Shown: positions 36,687-45,944 of the stretch, one piece after another | How the letters are laid out: each line of letters starts with the position of its first letter | How positions within the stretch are numbered: position 1 is the first letter of the stretch | NCBI GenBank assembly: GCA_963971225.1 | Contig: OZ020269.1 | Coordinates: forward strand, 101,678,905-101,742,904 | Direction of reading: 5' to 3' | Source: Melieria omissa | Taxonomy: Eukaryota; Arthropoda; Insecta; Diptera; Ulidiidae | DNA: 64,000 bases | The notes under the pieces: model-generated | Databases searched by the model: none | Seen by the model: the letters and a program-made list of their open reading frames with translations, nothing else | What the model was told of the DNA's origin: nothing | Position numbers and translations under genes: made by a program

Positions 36687-37756
36687 TTATTCATCAACAT
36701 AGTCCCCTTTTAGGGAGATACAATCATTCCAACGCTTTTCCAATCTTTCGATACCGGCTTTGTAGAACGATTTTTCTTTGCCTTCAAAATAGGCGTTAGT
36801 TTCGGCGATTACGTCATCATTTGAGCCAAATCTCTTACCACGGAGCATCTTTTTGAGGTCTGCGAAGAGCCAGTAGTCGCTGGGGGCCAGATCTGGAGAA
36901 TACGGGGGATGAGGAAGCAATTCGAAGCCCAATTCATGCATTTTTGCCATCGTTTTCATCGACTTGTGACACGGTGCATTGTCTTGGTGAAACAACACTT
37001 TTTTCTTCTTCATATGGGGCCGCTTAATCGCGATTTCTTCTTTCAAACGTTCCAACAACGCTATATAATAGTCGCTATTGATTGTTTTCCCTTTCTCAAG
37101 ATAGTCGATGAATATTATTCCGTGCACATCCCAAAATACTGACGCCATAACCTTGCCAGCCGATGTTTGTGCCTTTGGACGCTTTGGGCGGCTTTCACCG
37201 GTTTCATGCCACTCAGCAGACTGCCGATTTGACTCTGGAGTGAAATGGTGGATCCATGTTTCATCCATTGTGATGTACCGATGCAAAAACTCCGACTTGT
37301 TGCGCGTAAACATGTCCAAACAGCTCTTTGAATCATCGATTCGTTGTTGTTTTTGCTCCGGTGTGAGCAAACGCGGCTCCCATTTCGAAAACACCTTTTT
37401 CATAACCAAATGTTCGTGTATTATGGTGTGTACACTGCCTGCTGATATCTTTAGAATGTCAGCAATCTCCCCCACTTTCACTTTACGGTCGGACATAATG
37501 ATTTTCAGTGTTTTTTCAACGTTTTCCGGAATAACAGCGTCATTTGGCCGTCCAGTAGATGGAATGTCATCGGTGTCTGTACGACCACGTTTGATGCCGA
37601 ATTCAAACGTGGTCGTACAGCCGTACCAATAACAAATGGTTCTTTTTGATGGAGCAGAGTCCGAATAATGTTTTTCAAGCCATTCCTGGCATTGAACAGT
37701 ATTTTTTTTCATTAAAAACAATGATAAATCAGCACACGGAATTGCTTTGAATTCAT
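36687..37756 (-). pseudogene. mariner transposase, copy 2, broken near the start
   Basis: The expected ATG is at 37754-37756, but an A-run at 37714-37718 is one base shorter than in copy 1. The first 14 or so codons are therefore out of frame with the rest. The frame from the next in-frame ATG (37710-37712, MKKNTVQCQEWL) runs to 36687. It has catalytic MDETWIHHF, HQDNAPCHKS and, unlike copy 1, an intact YSPDLAPSDYWLF, so all three Asp of the D,D34D triad are present. The first HTH is disturbed: CYWYAEFKRG of copy 1 is replaced by CYWYGCTTTFEFGIKRG because of a palindromic insertion at 37582-37622. An N-terminally shortened protein might be made, but DNA binding is probably impaired. Confidence 0.9.
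37582..37622. other. perfect palindromic insertion inside mariner copy 2
   Basis: Copy 1 reads GTACGACCACGTTTGAATTC then GGCATACC. Copy 2 instead has the same first 18 bases followed by the reverse complement of that stretch and its neighbour (TGCCGAATTCAAACGTGGTC...). This makes an arm-to-arm inverted repeat with an 8-base spacer and adds 21 bases in frame. It looks like a hairpin template switch during repair or replication. Confidence 0.85.
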
Positions 37757-37934
37757 TTTTTTTGAAAACTCAAAAGTAGTGTCACTGTAACTTGTAAACT
37801 AATGGTCGGATTGACATATAATTTTGACAGTAAGCCTAAAAAGGTTCACAATTTCGAAAAAAAATATTGATTTAGTATTAGTGCCGCCATCTATGTGTCA
37901 GTCACACACATTATTGAACGAAGTGTTAGAAGTA

Positions 37935-38472
37935 CAGGGTAGGCCATTTAAAGTGGAAGTATCTGGTAACCCTATAACTTTTGACAGAGCTGTCAGATCG
38001 ACTAATGACAATTTATACCATGGAACAGTACACTCCAAAAGAACGTGCTGAAATTGTTCAGCTTTACATTCAAAATAACTTCTCGATTGTGAAAACCAAA
38101 CGGCGATTATGAGTGGCCACCGAGATCACCCGATTTGACGCCACCAGACTTTTTTTTATGGGGCTACTTGAAGTCCAAGGTATACACCAACAAGCCAAGG
38201 ACACTAGCTCAACTCAGAGCCAACATACGCCGCGAAATAAGAGCCATATCGGCCGATACACTGGCAAAAGTGATGGAAAATGCCGAAAAAAGGGCACATT
38301 TTGCAGCCAAAGCTAATGGTGGCCATTTACGCGATATCATTTTCAAAAACTAACTAGAAAATTTCTCCTTGGACCAAAATAAATGAATATCGAGGTGAAA
38401 ACAAAAAAAACATTTTTTTCCTCTTTTTTTTCAAAAACAAGAATGGCCTTCCACTTTAAATGGCCTACCCTG
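37935..38472 (+). mobile_element. miniature Tc1/mariner-related element (538 bp)
   Basis: Inverted ends CAGGGTAGGCCATTTAAAGT at both sides, flanked by TA (37933-37934, 38473-38474). It starts only 6 bp beyond the TA of mariner copy 2. It keeps the two ends of a transposase gene and lacks the middle. Confidence 0.88.
38022..38353 (+). pseudogene. internally deleted DUF4817-type transposase
   Basis: The ATG at 38022 starts MEQYTPKERAEIVQLYIQNN, the DUF4817 helix-turn-helix of this transposase family. After about 30 residues the frame hits TGA (38110). From 38114 another frame gives WPPRSPDLTPPDFFLWGYLK and then SKVYTNKP...LRANIRREI, the C-terminal catalytic segment and tail, ending at TAA 38351-38353. 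The deletion removed about 200 residues, including the first two catalytic Asp, and changed frame at the joint. Intact relatives are much longer (about 330-400 aa). Confidence 0.8.
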
Positions 38473-38815
38473 TAAATGAGTTGTTCACCAGTTGTTCAAC
38501 CTAACTTTCATTAGAAATGTGCAGATTTATCTTTTGTAACTATTTCATTTTTTACCGTTTTTTTTTTAAATTTCCACTAAAGTATACCCAAAAACATTTG
38601 TTTTTTACTTTCTAATGTTCGATTAACTAAACCTAATAGTTATTTCATATCTAAATAGCCTGGGTGAATTAATCGGCATTTTCGGCATCAATTACCCCAC
38701 TGTGCGACGTTCCTAAACGGCGATAGATGTCAGCTCCATTAACGTAACCAACATAGGGCTGTCTTGTGGAGGCCCTATGCTCCAGAGAGGAGTGAACAAA
38801 GAACAAAATAAAATT

Positions 38816-39470
38816 AAAGGTAATTAACAGAAGTGGATCGTAGGAAGTAAACGACGAAAGTGCATCGAAACTGAATCAGTTGAAGATGATTCAGTAACTT
38901 CCTCTGTTAGTGATAGTTCGTTTTACGAAAAAAAAGTCCTAACTTTAACGAATTACTTTGCGACTATGTGAAAACGTGTTTATGGAATACAGACTGTCGT
39001 ATGGAAAAAAATGTAATTGTGGTTATTAAAGGTAATTAACTGAAGTGAATCGATAGTGATTCTGTTGACGCTCATTCAGTAATTTCTTCTGGTGGTATTC
39101 CATTTTTTGCAAAAAGTCCTAACTAAAATTCATCTGTGGTTATTAAAGGTAATTGACGAAAGACTATCGACAGAAGTAAACGATGAAAGTGTATCGAAAC
39201 TGAATACGAATACGAAAAAAAGTCCTAACTTTAACGAGTTATTTCGCGACTGGACCTTTAACGATTATTTTTTGTTCGCGTCTATGGAAAAACTTAGAAA
39301 ACTTCTGCCAAACCTTTTAAACACATATTGAGGTACGCAAACAAAATTGCATATTAAATTTAATTCAAAATTTTGTAGGAACCGCCTGGGATCATCCGTT
39401 TGGATATTTGATAAACGAGGTATGAAAATAATTTTCAGAAAATATTTTTGTTATTAAAAACTACTGTAGA
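38816..39470. repeat. degenerate direct repeats around AAAGGTAATTAAC
   Basis: Three related segments begin near 38816, 39029 and 39144 with AAAGGTAATT(A/G)AC and share GAAGT(G/A)(A/G)ATCG, GAAAGTG.ATCGAAACTGAA and AAAAAGTCCTAACTTTAACGA. The open frame at 39092-39331 is read from them. Origin unknown. Confidence 0.5.
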
Positions 39471-39474
39471 ATAT

Positions 39475-39912
39475 TGCAACGATGCATCGCGATGGCACGA
39501 TGAGGCACTCTGTCGCTGTGCGATGCATGAATGCTTTTACGAGCATACTTTTAGGCATGCACTTTGAAGTACGGCTGGCTTGCTATAATTCCGATATGGC
39601 AAGGATGGTTCGCGATGGTAATGGGAAGTGCAAAAACGATCGAGAGATAATCCAAGTGGAATGTGCGAGAACAGTGGGCGCAATAACCAGACAGTGTGCA
39701 GCGCAGAGGTCGAGTCTGATTCGAGCAAGCAAAGGGGAAACTTGCAATAGTCCAATAAATAGTAGCAAGTTTAAAGACAAACAAGTGTAAATTTGTCAAT
39801 TCAGTGATTGCTGGTTTTTGACTGCGTTTGCGCTGAATAATTTAAGTGGTTTTATTTTTCATGCACAATCCAGAGATCCGAAATAAGCCTATAAGAACTC
39901 ATTTTCGTTACA
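39475..39912 (+). mobile_element. solo LTR, gypsy-like, copy 4
   Basis: 438 bp; begins TGCAACGATGCATCGCGATG, ends TTTTCGTTACA. Duplication ATAT (39471-39474, 39913-39916). Dispersed motif at 39543-39556. Lacks the clear TATAAAAG of copy 1, so it is a diverged member. Confidence 0.83.
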
Positions 39913-39916
39913 ATAT

Positions 39917-42900
39917 GTTCAGTGAGTCGAAACCAAACTTGATTCGATAACTAACTGACAGATATTAAACAATTAACATCAAAGGATCAATCGGGTGAGT
40001 ATGAGTAAAGCAAAGGTTAATTATACTAGTTTTCGCATCACATCCTTGCAACCATAAACCTCATTTTCTGTAGCACACTTTTAGGCCACTTTTTCTTTTT
40101 CAAATGAATGCACCCCATGAGTTCATTAAAAAAAACTTGTTTCTGTGCTTTGCCATTTCTCATGTCAGCCGTCATCCAACTGGAATTTAATCTCAAATAT
40201 CGCTCAATATATTTCACAAACATTCTCTCCGACAAACAAGACTTTTCCCTTATAATTCAGTTTTATTATCTGCTGCCTGCAATAAACGAAATTAAACACA
40301 CAATAACACGATTTTCGTTTATCCTTTCGCCCACTTCACCTTTGCTGGTGTTGCTTTTATTTTTCATTTTTCACAATGAATGTCGAATTTGTGCGAAACG
40401 GGCACACAAACTCAAAATCGGATTATTGCAAAGTATTTTTTTCTGACTTGAGCTTAAATAATCCCATTTCAAGGATCAATGCGGCAAGTCGCTGCCAATG
40501 CAGACTAAATTCTATTGTTGCTCGCCACTGGTGTATGAAACACTTGGGATTTGCAGGAAATAAAAATAAAAATAAAAAATAATAAGTAGAAAAAGTTTGT
40601 ACACAGAACGTGTTCATATTTTTGTCGGTTATATCACACATGATCCACTCGACACCCCAAGCGAGGCGAACGGCAACAGCTGCCAATAGGCTGCTGCTGC
40701 TGCTGGTTGTTGTTATTGTCATGTTTGTTCTTATGCCTCGTTGGCAGCACGTAGCCGGAGCTACACGCACACCACCTCATATTTTATTGGAACGGCGTCA
40801 GCGTCAGGTTGGCAGACAGACGGCCGTGGGACGGGGTCGCTTAGTTAGGTTCACTTGTAGCGTGTAATTGAATTTTGCGGCACGACAGCAACTGCACACT
40901 TGCACACTTTATTTGTGCACGTTTTGTAGGGGACAGCGACAGCGAGAGAGGGGTGGGTGCGGTCACTTCCGACGCCATCGGCCGCCTATCGAACGTCAAC
41001 AACACATTATCAACGGTGCCTCGAGGCGCTGGCCACACGACAACCACGCACACTTCCGCCAACGCACATTGCGTCGCCACATTACGCTCGGCACAAACTG
41101 TTGTTGTTGTTGTTTTTGTTGTCGTCGTGAACGCGCTGTCGGTTAGCCGTGTTGCCGAAAAAGGGGTTAATGCCGGATAATTGCATTGACCAATATTGTT
41201 GTCGCTATCGTTGCTGATATCATTGATGATATGATTGTTGTTGTTGTTGTTGTGCATATAATTGCGCCGAATGCTGGAAATTGAATTTCATTTCTCTTTC
41301 ACTTTGTACATTTCAATTTGTGGCTTAACATTGTTTTGACAAATTCGTGCATACGTCCAAAGTGTTAGCATACTTTAAGGCTTTGGCGCTTTGGGTCAAC
41401 GTTTGACGTTTTAACAAATGAATTGTGCTGCCGCACGTTCAACTGTCGCGTCAAAGTGCTAATTTGCGACAAAACAAACTATTGAATTACATTTCATATG
41501 CACATGTTGCCAACTTTTAGGCGCCTATTCCCCTATGCACACTTTAAGCTGGCAATTTGCAATATTTAAAGTATATTTTAAGGCTAAATGCTAAGAAAAT
41601 ATTTGCACACTTTAACACAAATACAACATGTGAAAGAATAAAAGCAAAATAAATTCTAAAAACATTTCAATGATTTTACACAAAAGAAGACTAAAATTTT
41701 CATTTTGTTGAATAATTTGTTAAGAGCGTGTTTTGTGCTTAAAAATTTTAAGAAAATTGAAATGAAAATGCTAAGAGTACCAACAAAAATTAAATACTGC
41801 AAAATGTTTAAATATGGCAATGAAAATTTTATTAAATACATTTAAGTGTTTGTAAACTCACCAGACGTGCTGCAGAATTTGCAATGAAACTTCTCAACTG
41901 AAAAGAGAAAATTTTTAACAAAAATTATTCATCACCAAAGAATTTGCTTACAAATGTGTTGCATAATTTTAGGCATTTCATATGTGATGTCGTATTTGAT
42001 GGGCACTGCTTGGAATGCCATTTGAAGCAATAAATGAATTGAATCAATATTTGCGACAGGAAATTTAAAGAAAAATTTAGCATGAACTATGCAATCCTTT
42101 ATTTGGAAATAAACAACTAAATACACAAATATATATGGAAAAATATTAAATAATAATAAAGAAATAATAAATACCTACTCAAATGGAATTGAACACCATT
42201 TAGAAATATAAACAAAGTTGTTGAAAAATAAACAATTTAAAGAATTTAATTGTAGCCTCTTACCAACATAAGATTATACAAGAGCACCAATGCAATGCTT
42301 ATGTATGCATGTATGTGTGTGTGTGTGTGTGTTGATCCATAGCATAACTTTAGGCTTTGAGAGTGAATCAATGCTGCAAGCTTTTGCTCTGTTCGTGTTG
42401 GTAAATTTTATATATATTTGGCCAAACTTGCTACATAAATTTTATCAGAATGTAATCAGTTTTTATTACGTTTTGTGGGCTTTTTTGTAAACTTTAAATC
42501 TAAATTTTTGTATTCAATTCATAAATTCATTTGTGCTCATATTACATAAAACGTAATCATTTAGAGTTTAGAGTTTATGTTGATCTATAGCCACTTAAAT
42601 AAATGTTTGGTCTTTAAAAAAGTTATTAAAAACTTGTTGAATATATAAAAACTGAAATGTTGAATATATAAAATAATATAAAAAAAACTTAAGAAATTTT
42701 TACAATACAAAAACAATTACAATCGCCTAAATTCATATATGTTATGAAACATGCTGGCATCCCTAACAGTTATTGTTTTTGACCACAGAAATATAAAATT
42801 ACACCAAGACACCGAATGCTCGGAACTCAGATCAACTTATGGTTGAAAAATGTATAAAAACGTTTTGGGAACAACATGAAATTTTAAAAGAAAGTGGGAA

Positions 42901-43192
42901 ATATTGCGAAGACCTTCTCTCTATGTATAGAGAATAGATGTAGAAAACTCACTCAACCTTACTCAAACTCACTATTGCAATAAATAATTGGCATAGACTA
43001 GTAAAGAGATAAGATTTTCTCTACTGGAGACAGAAATGATGCAAAGACCTCTAAAGTGTTTAAATGCATGTCTCCATTCTTCGACAATTTTAATTGATTG
43101 ATTGATTGACAATGTGATTGCTTGCTAGGATTGATTCATCCACGATTTAAATTGGTCAAATCGGAGTTTTAAAAGACACTTCGCTTTTGATA
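39917..43192. other. noncoding stretch with a GC-rich block
   Basis: Dispersed motifs at 40073-40087, 41368-41381, 41961-41974 and 42342-42355; related phrase CAACTTTTAGGCGCC near 41511. A GC-rich, repeat-poor block spans about 40620-41180 and holds the one plausible host exon. The rest is AT-rich with a TG run at 42313-42331. Confidence 0.45.
40640..40867 (+). CDS. candidate exon with a signal peptide, unknown protein
   Basis: From an ATG in good context (CACACATGATC) the frame gives MIHSTPQARRTATAANRLLL, a run LLLLLVVVIVMFVLM, then PRWQHVAGATRTPPHILLER. That is an Arg-rich n-region, a 15-residue hydrophobic core and a likely cleavage site near VAGA, so a secreted or membrane protein start is plausible. 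The frame ends at TAA 40865. If the exon is real it would probably splice before that (for example at CAG/GTTGGC near 40811), but that donor is weak. The first half of the hydrophobic run is a CTG repeat followed by GTT repeats, so chance is a serious alternative. I do not recognise a family. Confidence 0.25.
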   Translation: MIHSTPQARRTATAANRLLLLLVVVIVMFVLMPRWQHVAGATRTPPHILLERRQRQVGRQTAVGRGRLVRFTCSV

Positions 43193-43632
43193 TGATGTGA
43201 TGTGATGTGATGTGATGTGATGTGATGTGATGTGATGTGATGTGATGTGATGTGATGTGATGTGATGTGATGTGATGTGATGTGATGTGATGTGATGTGA
43301 TGTGATGTGATGTGATGTGATGTGATGTGATGTGATGTGATGTGATGTGATGTGATGTGATGTGATGTGATGTGATGTGATGTGATGTGATGTGATGTGA
43401 TGTGATGTGATGTGATGTGATGTGATGTGATGTGATGTGATGTGATGTGATGTGATGTGATGTGATGTGATGTGATGTGATGTGATGTGATGTGATGTGA
43501 TGTGATGTGATGTGATGTGATGTGATGTGATGTGATGTGATGTGATGTGATGTGATGTGATGTGATGTGATGTGATGTGATGTGATGTGATGTGATGTGA
43601 TGTGATGTGATGTGATGTGATGTGATGTGATA
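43193..43632. repeat. perfect 5-bp array (TGTGA)n
   Basis: About 88 uninterrupted copies of a 5-bp unit over 440 bp, with no substitution that I can see. Such purity implies recent expansion. The minus-strand open frame across it (repeated Ile-Thr-Ser-His-His) is an artefact. Confidence 0.97.
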
Positions 43633-43980
43633 TTATTTAATGTGTGTGAACTGTGAGAACAAATGAGCTTAAGACATCTCACTCATGAAAACTGTTTGAG
43701 CTCCTAATGAAGCCTAGTAGACTTTGAATAGTCCTATGGGTTAGATCCTCTAGGTTTTTGAAGAAGAAGTTCTGCAGGTAATTCATCCTTCTTGTGGATA
43801 ATGCAGAAAGTGTTTTTCTCTTTCTTTCCAAGCGTCTTGCGTAAATGTCAATTATACGGTGACTTCCGAACACGTTTCTCATCTGGTTCCTATTTAATAA
43901 GCGAAGTTTGGCAAAATTGTACCCACTGTAAATCGTGTATTGCCTTCAGGCCATTTTATGTTAGTTACACCTTACGTGCA
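43633..43980. other. noncoding link
   Basis: Nothing recognised. The phrase AATGAAGCCTAGTAG near 43709 resembles the CTTCTAATGAAG phrase of the 69-bp array at 34070. Confidence 0.4.
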
Positions 43981-44356
43981 CTGCCTCAATAGCCCATCGT
44001 CAGTACACTGGCCTATCATCCCAGAGGTTTCTTCCAACAATCTTCCAACTTTTCCAATTTTTCCTGTCCTCAAAATATTTTCTAGGTCAGCAACATACTC
44101 CGAATAAAAAATTCCAACCCCCAGATGGTTCCTTACCACTCACTCCCATGCAATATTACGCGCAATCATGCGCTATGCGGCTATGGTGCACCGGCGACGC
44201 CTGTTAGGGAAGCGGACATTAGTGAAAACAGCGCACCAAATTGATCCAGCGAGGTCCCCAACCATTCTGCTGTCACCTCCTTTACACCAGAAATGGCGTT
44301 TTGAACGGTAGCTCATAACATCGAAGGCGTCGGTAGATGACAGCCCCATCACTTAA

Positions 44357-45085
44357 GGGGGTCTCCTCATCAGTAGCTTGGAAAAAAGGTAGTTTTTCAG
44401 GATTTTTTTTGAACATGAGAACAACAAGAGAAACAAATGATCTTTTGCATATTTTTTAACATACGTTTATTCAACAAAAAAAAGTTTATGTAATTTCAAA
44501 ATAAATAAAAATGGCCGATTTATGAACAATCTTGCGCAGCAGCTCGACGCGGACAACTCAAACTCCGTGCAAGACTCAGCCCGTAATTTTTACCTGAAAC
44601 AAGAAATTGAAATACTTTTTTATTCAGAAGGCTTTCCTGCATAGTATAGACTATTATGGTGCTTAAAAGATGTAATTTAAATATTTTTGGTCATTCTTTA
44701 AAAAAGTACTCGATTTTTCGGCCTTGTATTTAAGTAAGCGCGTTAACTACATTGTAAAATAAAAATCTTTTAAAAAATTTTTTTAGTTCAGTCTATGCAC
44801 AATTAAATAATCTAAAAAACAGTATCTTACTTGTATACATAGCTTTTATGGTTTATTTTAAATCGTGCACGGAATTAAAAAAAAAATGGTTTTCAGAACG
44901 TGGGCTGTAAAGTTTTCACTTGGCTCGCGCTTGCCCCGCGCGAGACTCTCCCCGAACCTGTAACTCCTAAACTAGTTTGAGTTGAACTCTCAAACTTTGC
45001 AAGAATATTCTCAGATAAAAGTTCTAACGATTGAAACAAAAAAAAAATAATCGATTTTTTGAAACTGACTGATGAGGAGACCCCC
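44357..45085. mobile_element. TTAA-flanked MITE (729 bp), piggyBac-like
   Basis: Perfect 18-bp inverted ends GGGGGTCTCCTCATCAGT, flanked by TTAA (44353-44356, 45086-45089). The related SINE copy B has an uninterrupted CACTTAGGACTACC at this point, so the boundaries are confirmed by an empty site. No transposase; an AT-rich interior with one GC-rich island (44531-44600). TTAA duplication points to piggyBac, though the GGGGG terminus is not the usual CCC. Confidence 0.75.
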
Positions 45086-45115
45086 TTAAGACTGCCTGTG
45101 ATAGGCCAATCACCT

Positions 45116-45944
45116 TACTTACTTAGTTAGCTGGCGCTACAACCGTTTATCGGTATTGGCCGAATCCAAAAGAGCGCGCCAGCCGGTTCTGTCCGGTGCT
45201 TGCTGAAGCCAGTTGGAGATTCCAAGCGCCGACAGGTTCTGCGACACTTGATCTTTCCAACGTAGATGAGGACGTCCTCTTCCGCAGCGTCCACCTGAGG
45301 GTACCGTCTCGTAGACTCGCCTTGCCGGAGCATCTTCAGTCATACGGGCAACATGGCCAAGCCAGCGCAACCGCTGTATTTTTATGCGCTTGGTATGTCC
45401 ATGTCCCTGTATAGCTCGTACAGCTCGTTGTTCCATCGTATACAGTCCTTATAACCCGCGCAGAGCGGACCGAAGACTTTGCGGAGTATCTTTCTCTCGA
45501 ACGGTTTCAAGGCACGTTCATCGGTGTTCGACAACGTCCAGGACTCTGCACCATATAAGAGGACGGGGATGATAAGTGCCTTGTAGAGCGTAAGTTTTGT
45601 TCGTCGAGAGAGGTCTCTACTTCTCATTTGCCTACTGAACCTGTTGGCAAGAGTTATTCTCCGCTTGATCTCCAGGCTGAGATGGGAGGCCTGGGTGCGA
45701 GAATACAAGGTAGACACTTTACCTTGTATTCTAGCATATCATAGCATTTAACTTGGCAAATGCCGGCACGATCCTTGTTCCTTTTCAATCTAAGTCGACA
45801 CACAACCTCCTCGTGGCGCCACCTCATCCGTCCGTAGTGAGCTGATGTGTGCGGCGATCCTCCCCCAGGTTAAAGGGTTGTGCGTTGGGTTTGGGACCCA
45901 CCACATAAAAAAGTTTTCCAATGAAAAATCCAAACCAGCCTCGG
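45116..45944 (-). mobile_element. RTE-clade LINE, truncated, with inverted 5' segment
   Basis: A 13-bp duplication AGGCCAATCACCT (45103-45115, 45945-45957) bounds 829 bp. From 45116 to about 45720 the sequence is the 3' end of an RTE element on the minus strand, with a TTAC-type tail at 45116-45125. From about 45722 to 45944 it is the 5' end of the same kind of element on the plus strand. CACGATCCTTGTTCCTTTTC matches the sense strand of the copy at 4510 near 7700, and GGGTTGTGCGTTGGGTTTGG matches it near 7565. The middle of the element is missing. Confidence 0.88.
45137..45717 (-). pseudogene. RTE reverse transcriptase C-terminal fragment, frameshifted
   Basis: Two minus-strand frames together give the end of the RTE protein. 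One (45382-45717) reads LSLEIKRRITLANRF, QMRSRDLSRRTKLTLYKALI, VLLYGAESWTL and NNELYELYRDMDI; the other (45137-45420) reads RIKIQRLRWLGHVARM and GRGRPHLRWKDQV. A frameshift near 45400 separates them and a small deletion has removed residues after NR. The catalytic reverse transcriptase motifs are not included. Sequence differs clearly from the copy at 4542, so this is another subfamily. Confidence 0.85.

Larger units (their letters stand above)
36624..37926 (-). mobile_element. mariner element, copy 2 (1303 bp), nested
   Basis: Same inverted ends as copy 1 (ACACTTCGTTCAATAATGTG), TA at 36622-36623 and 37927-37928. Inserted in the Transib-like element. Nearly identical to copy 1 apart from small indels. 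Confidence 0.95.
35595..38704. mobile_element. Transib-like DNA transposon remnant with RSS-like ends, itself a host to nested elements
   Basis: Inverted ends: the left is CACAGTGGGGTAATATATAA and the right, reversed, CACAGTGGGGTAATTGATGC. A second matching stretch, GTGCCGATAA / ATGCCGATTAA, lies further in. The 5-bp duplication CGACG (35590-35594, 38705-38709) is confirmed by comparison with uninterrupted SINE copies. A terminal CACAGTG heptamer and 5-bp CGNCG-type targets are known traits of Transib elements, the relatives of RAG1. Without the nested insertions (36622-37928, 37933-38474) about 1.3 kb remains. I see no transposase in it, so it is a nonautonomous or deleted copy. A GAT-rich stretch (36175-36266) and an AGGTT triplet (36321-36336) lie within. 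Confidence 0.55.
35216..38815 (+). mobile_element. SINE-like repeat, copy C, split by a nested insertion
   Basis: Left part 35216-35594 carries a degraded tRNA-like head (GCTGCCTCGATAGCC, CATCCCAGAGATCGTGGG) and most of the body. The right part, 38710-38815 (TTCCTAAACGGCGATAGATG through GGAGGCCCTATGCTCCAGAG and an A-rich tail), completes it. Joining the two parts over one CGACG restores the order seen in copies A and B, so everything between is a later insertion. I did not find a convincing outer target duplication. Confidence 0.75.

Noticed and set aside
38816..39331. Possible mariner C-terminus (DYFLFASMEKLRK)
   Set aside because: The similarity is one short phrase inside a local direct repeat; insufficient to call a transposase remnant.
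43125..43682. Minus-strand open frame of repeated Ile-Thr-Ser-His-His
   Set aside because: Translation of the TGTGA array.
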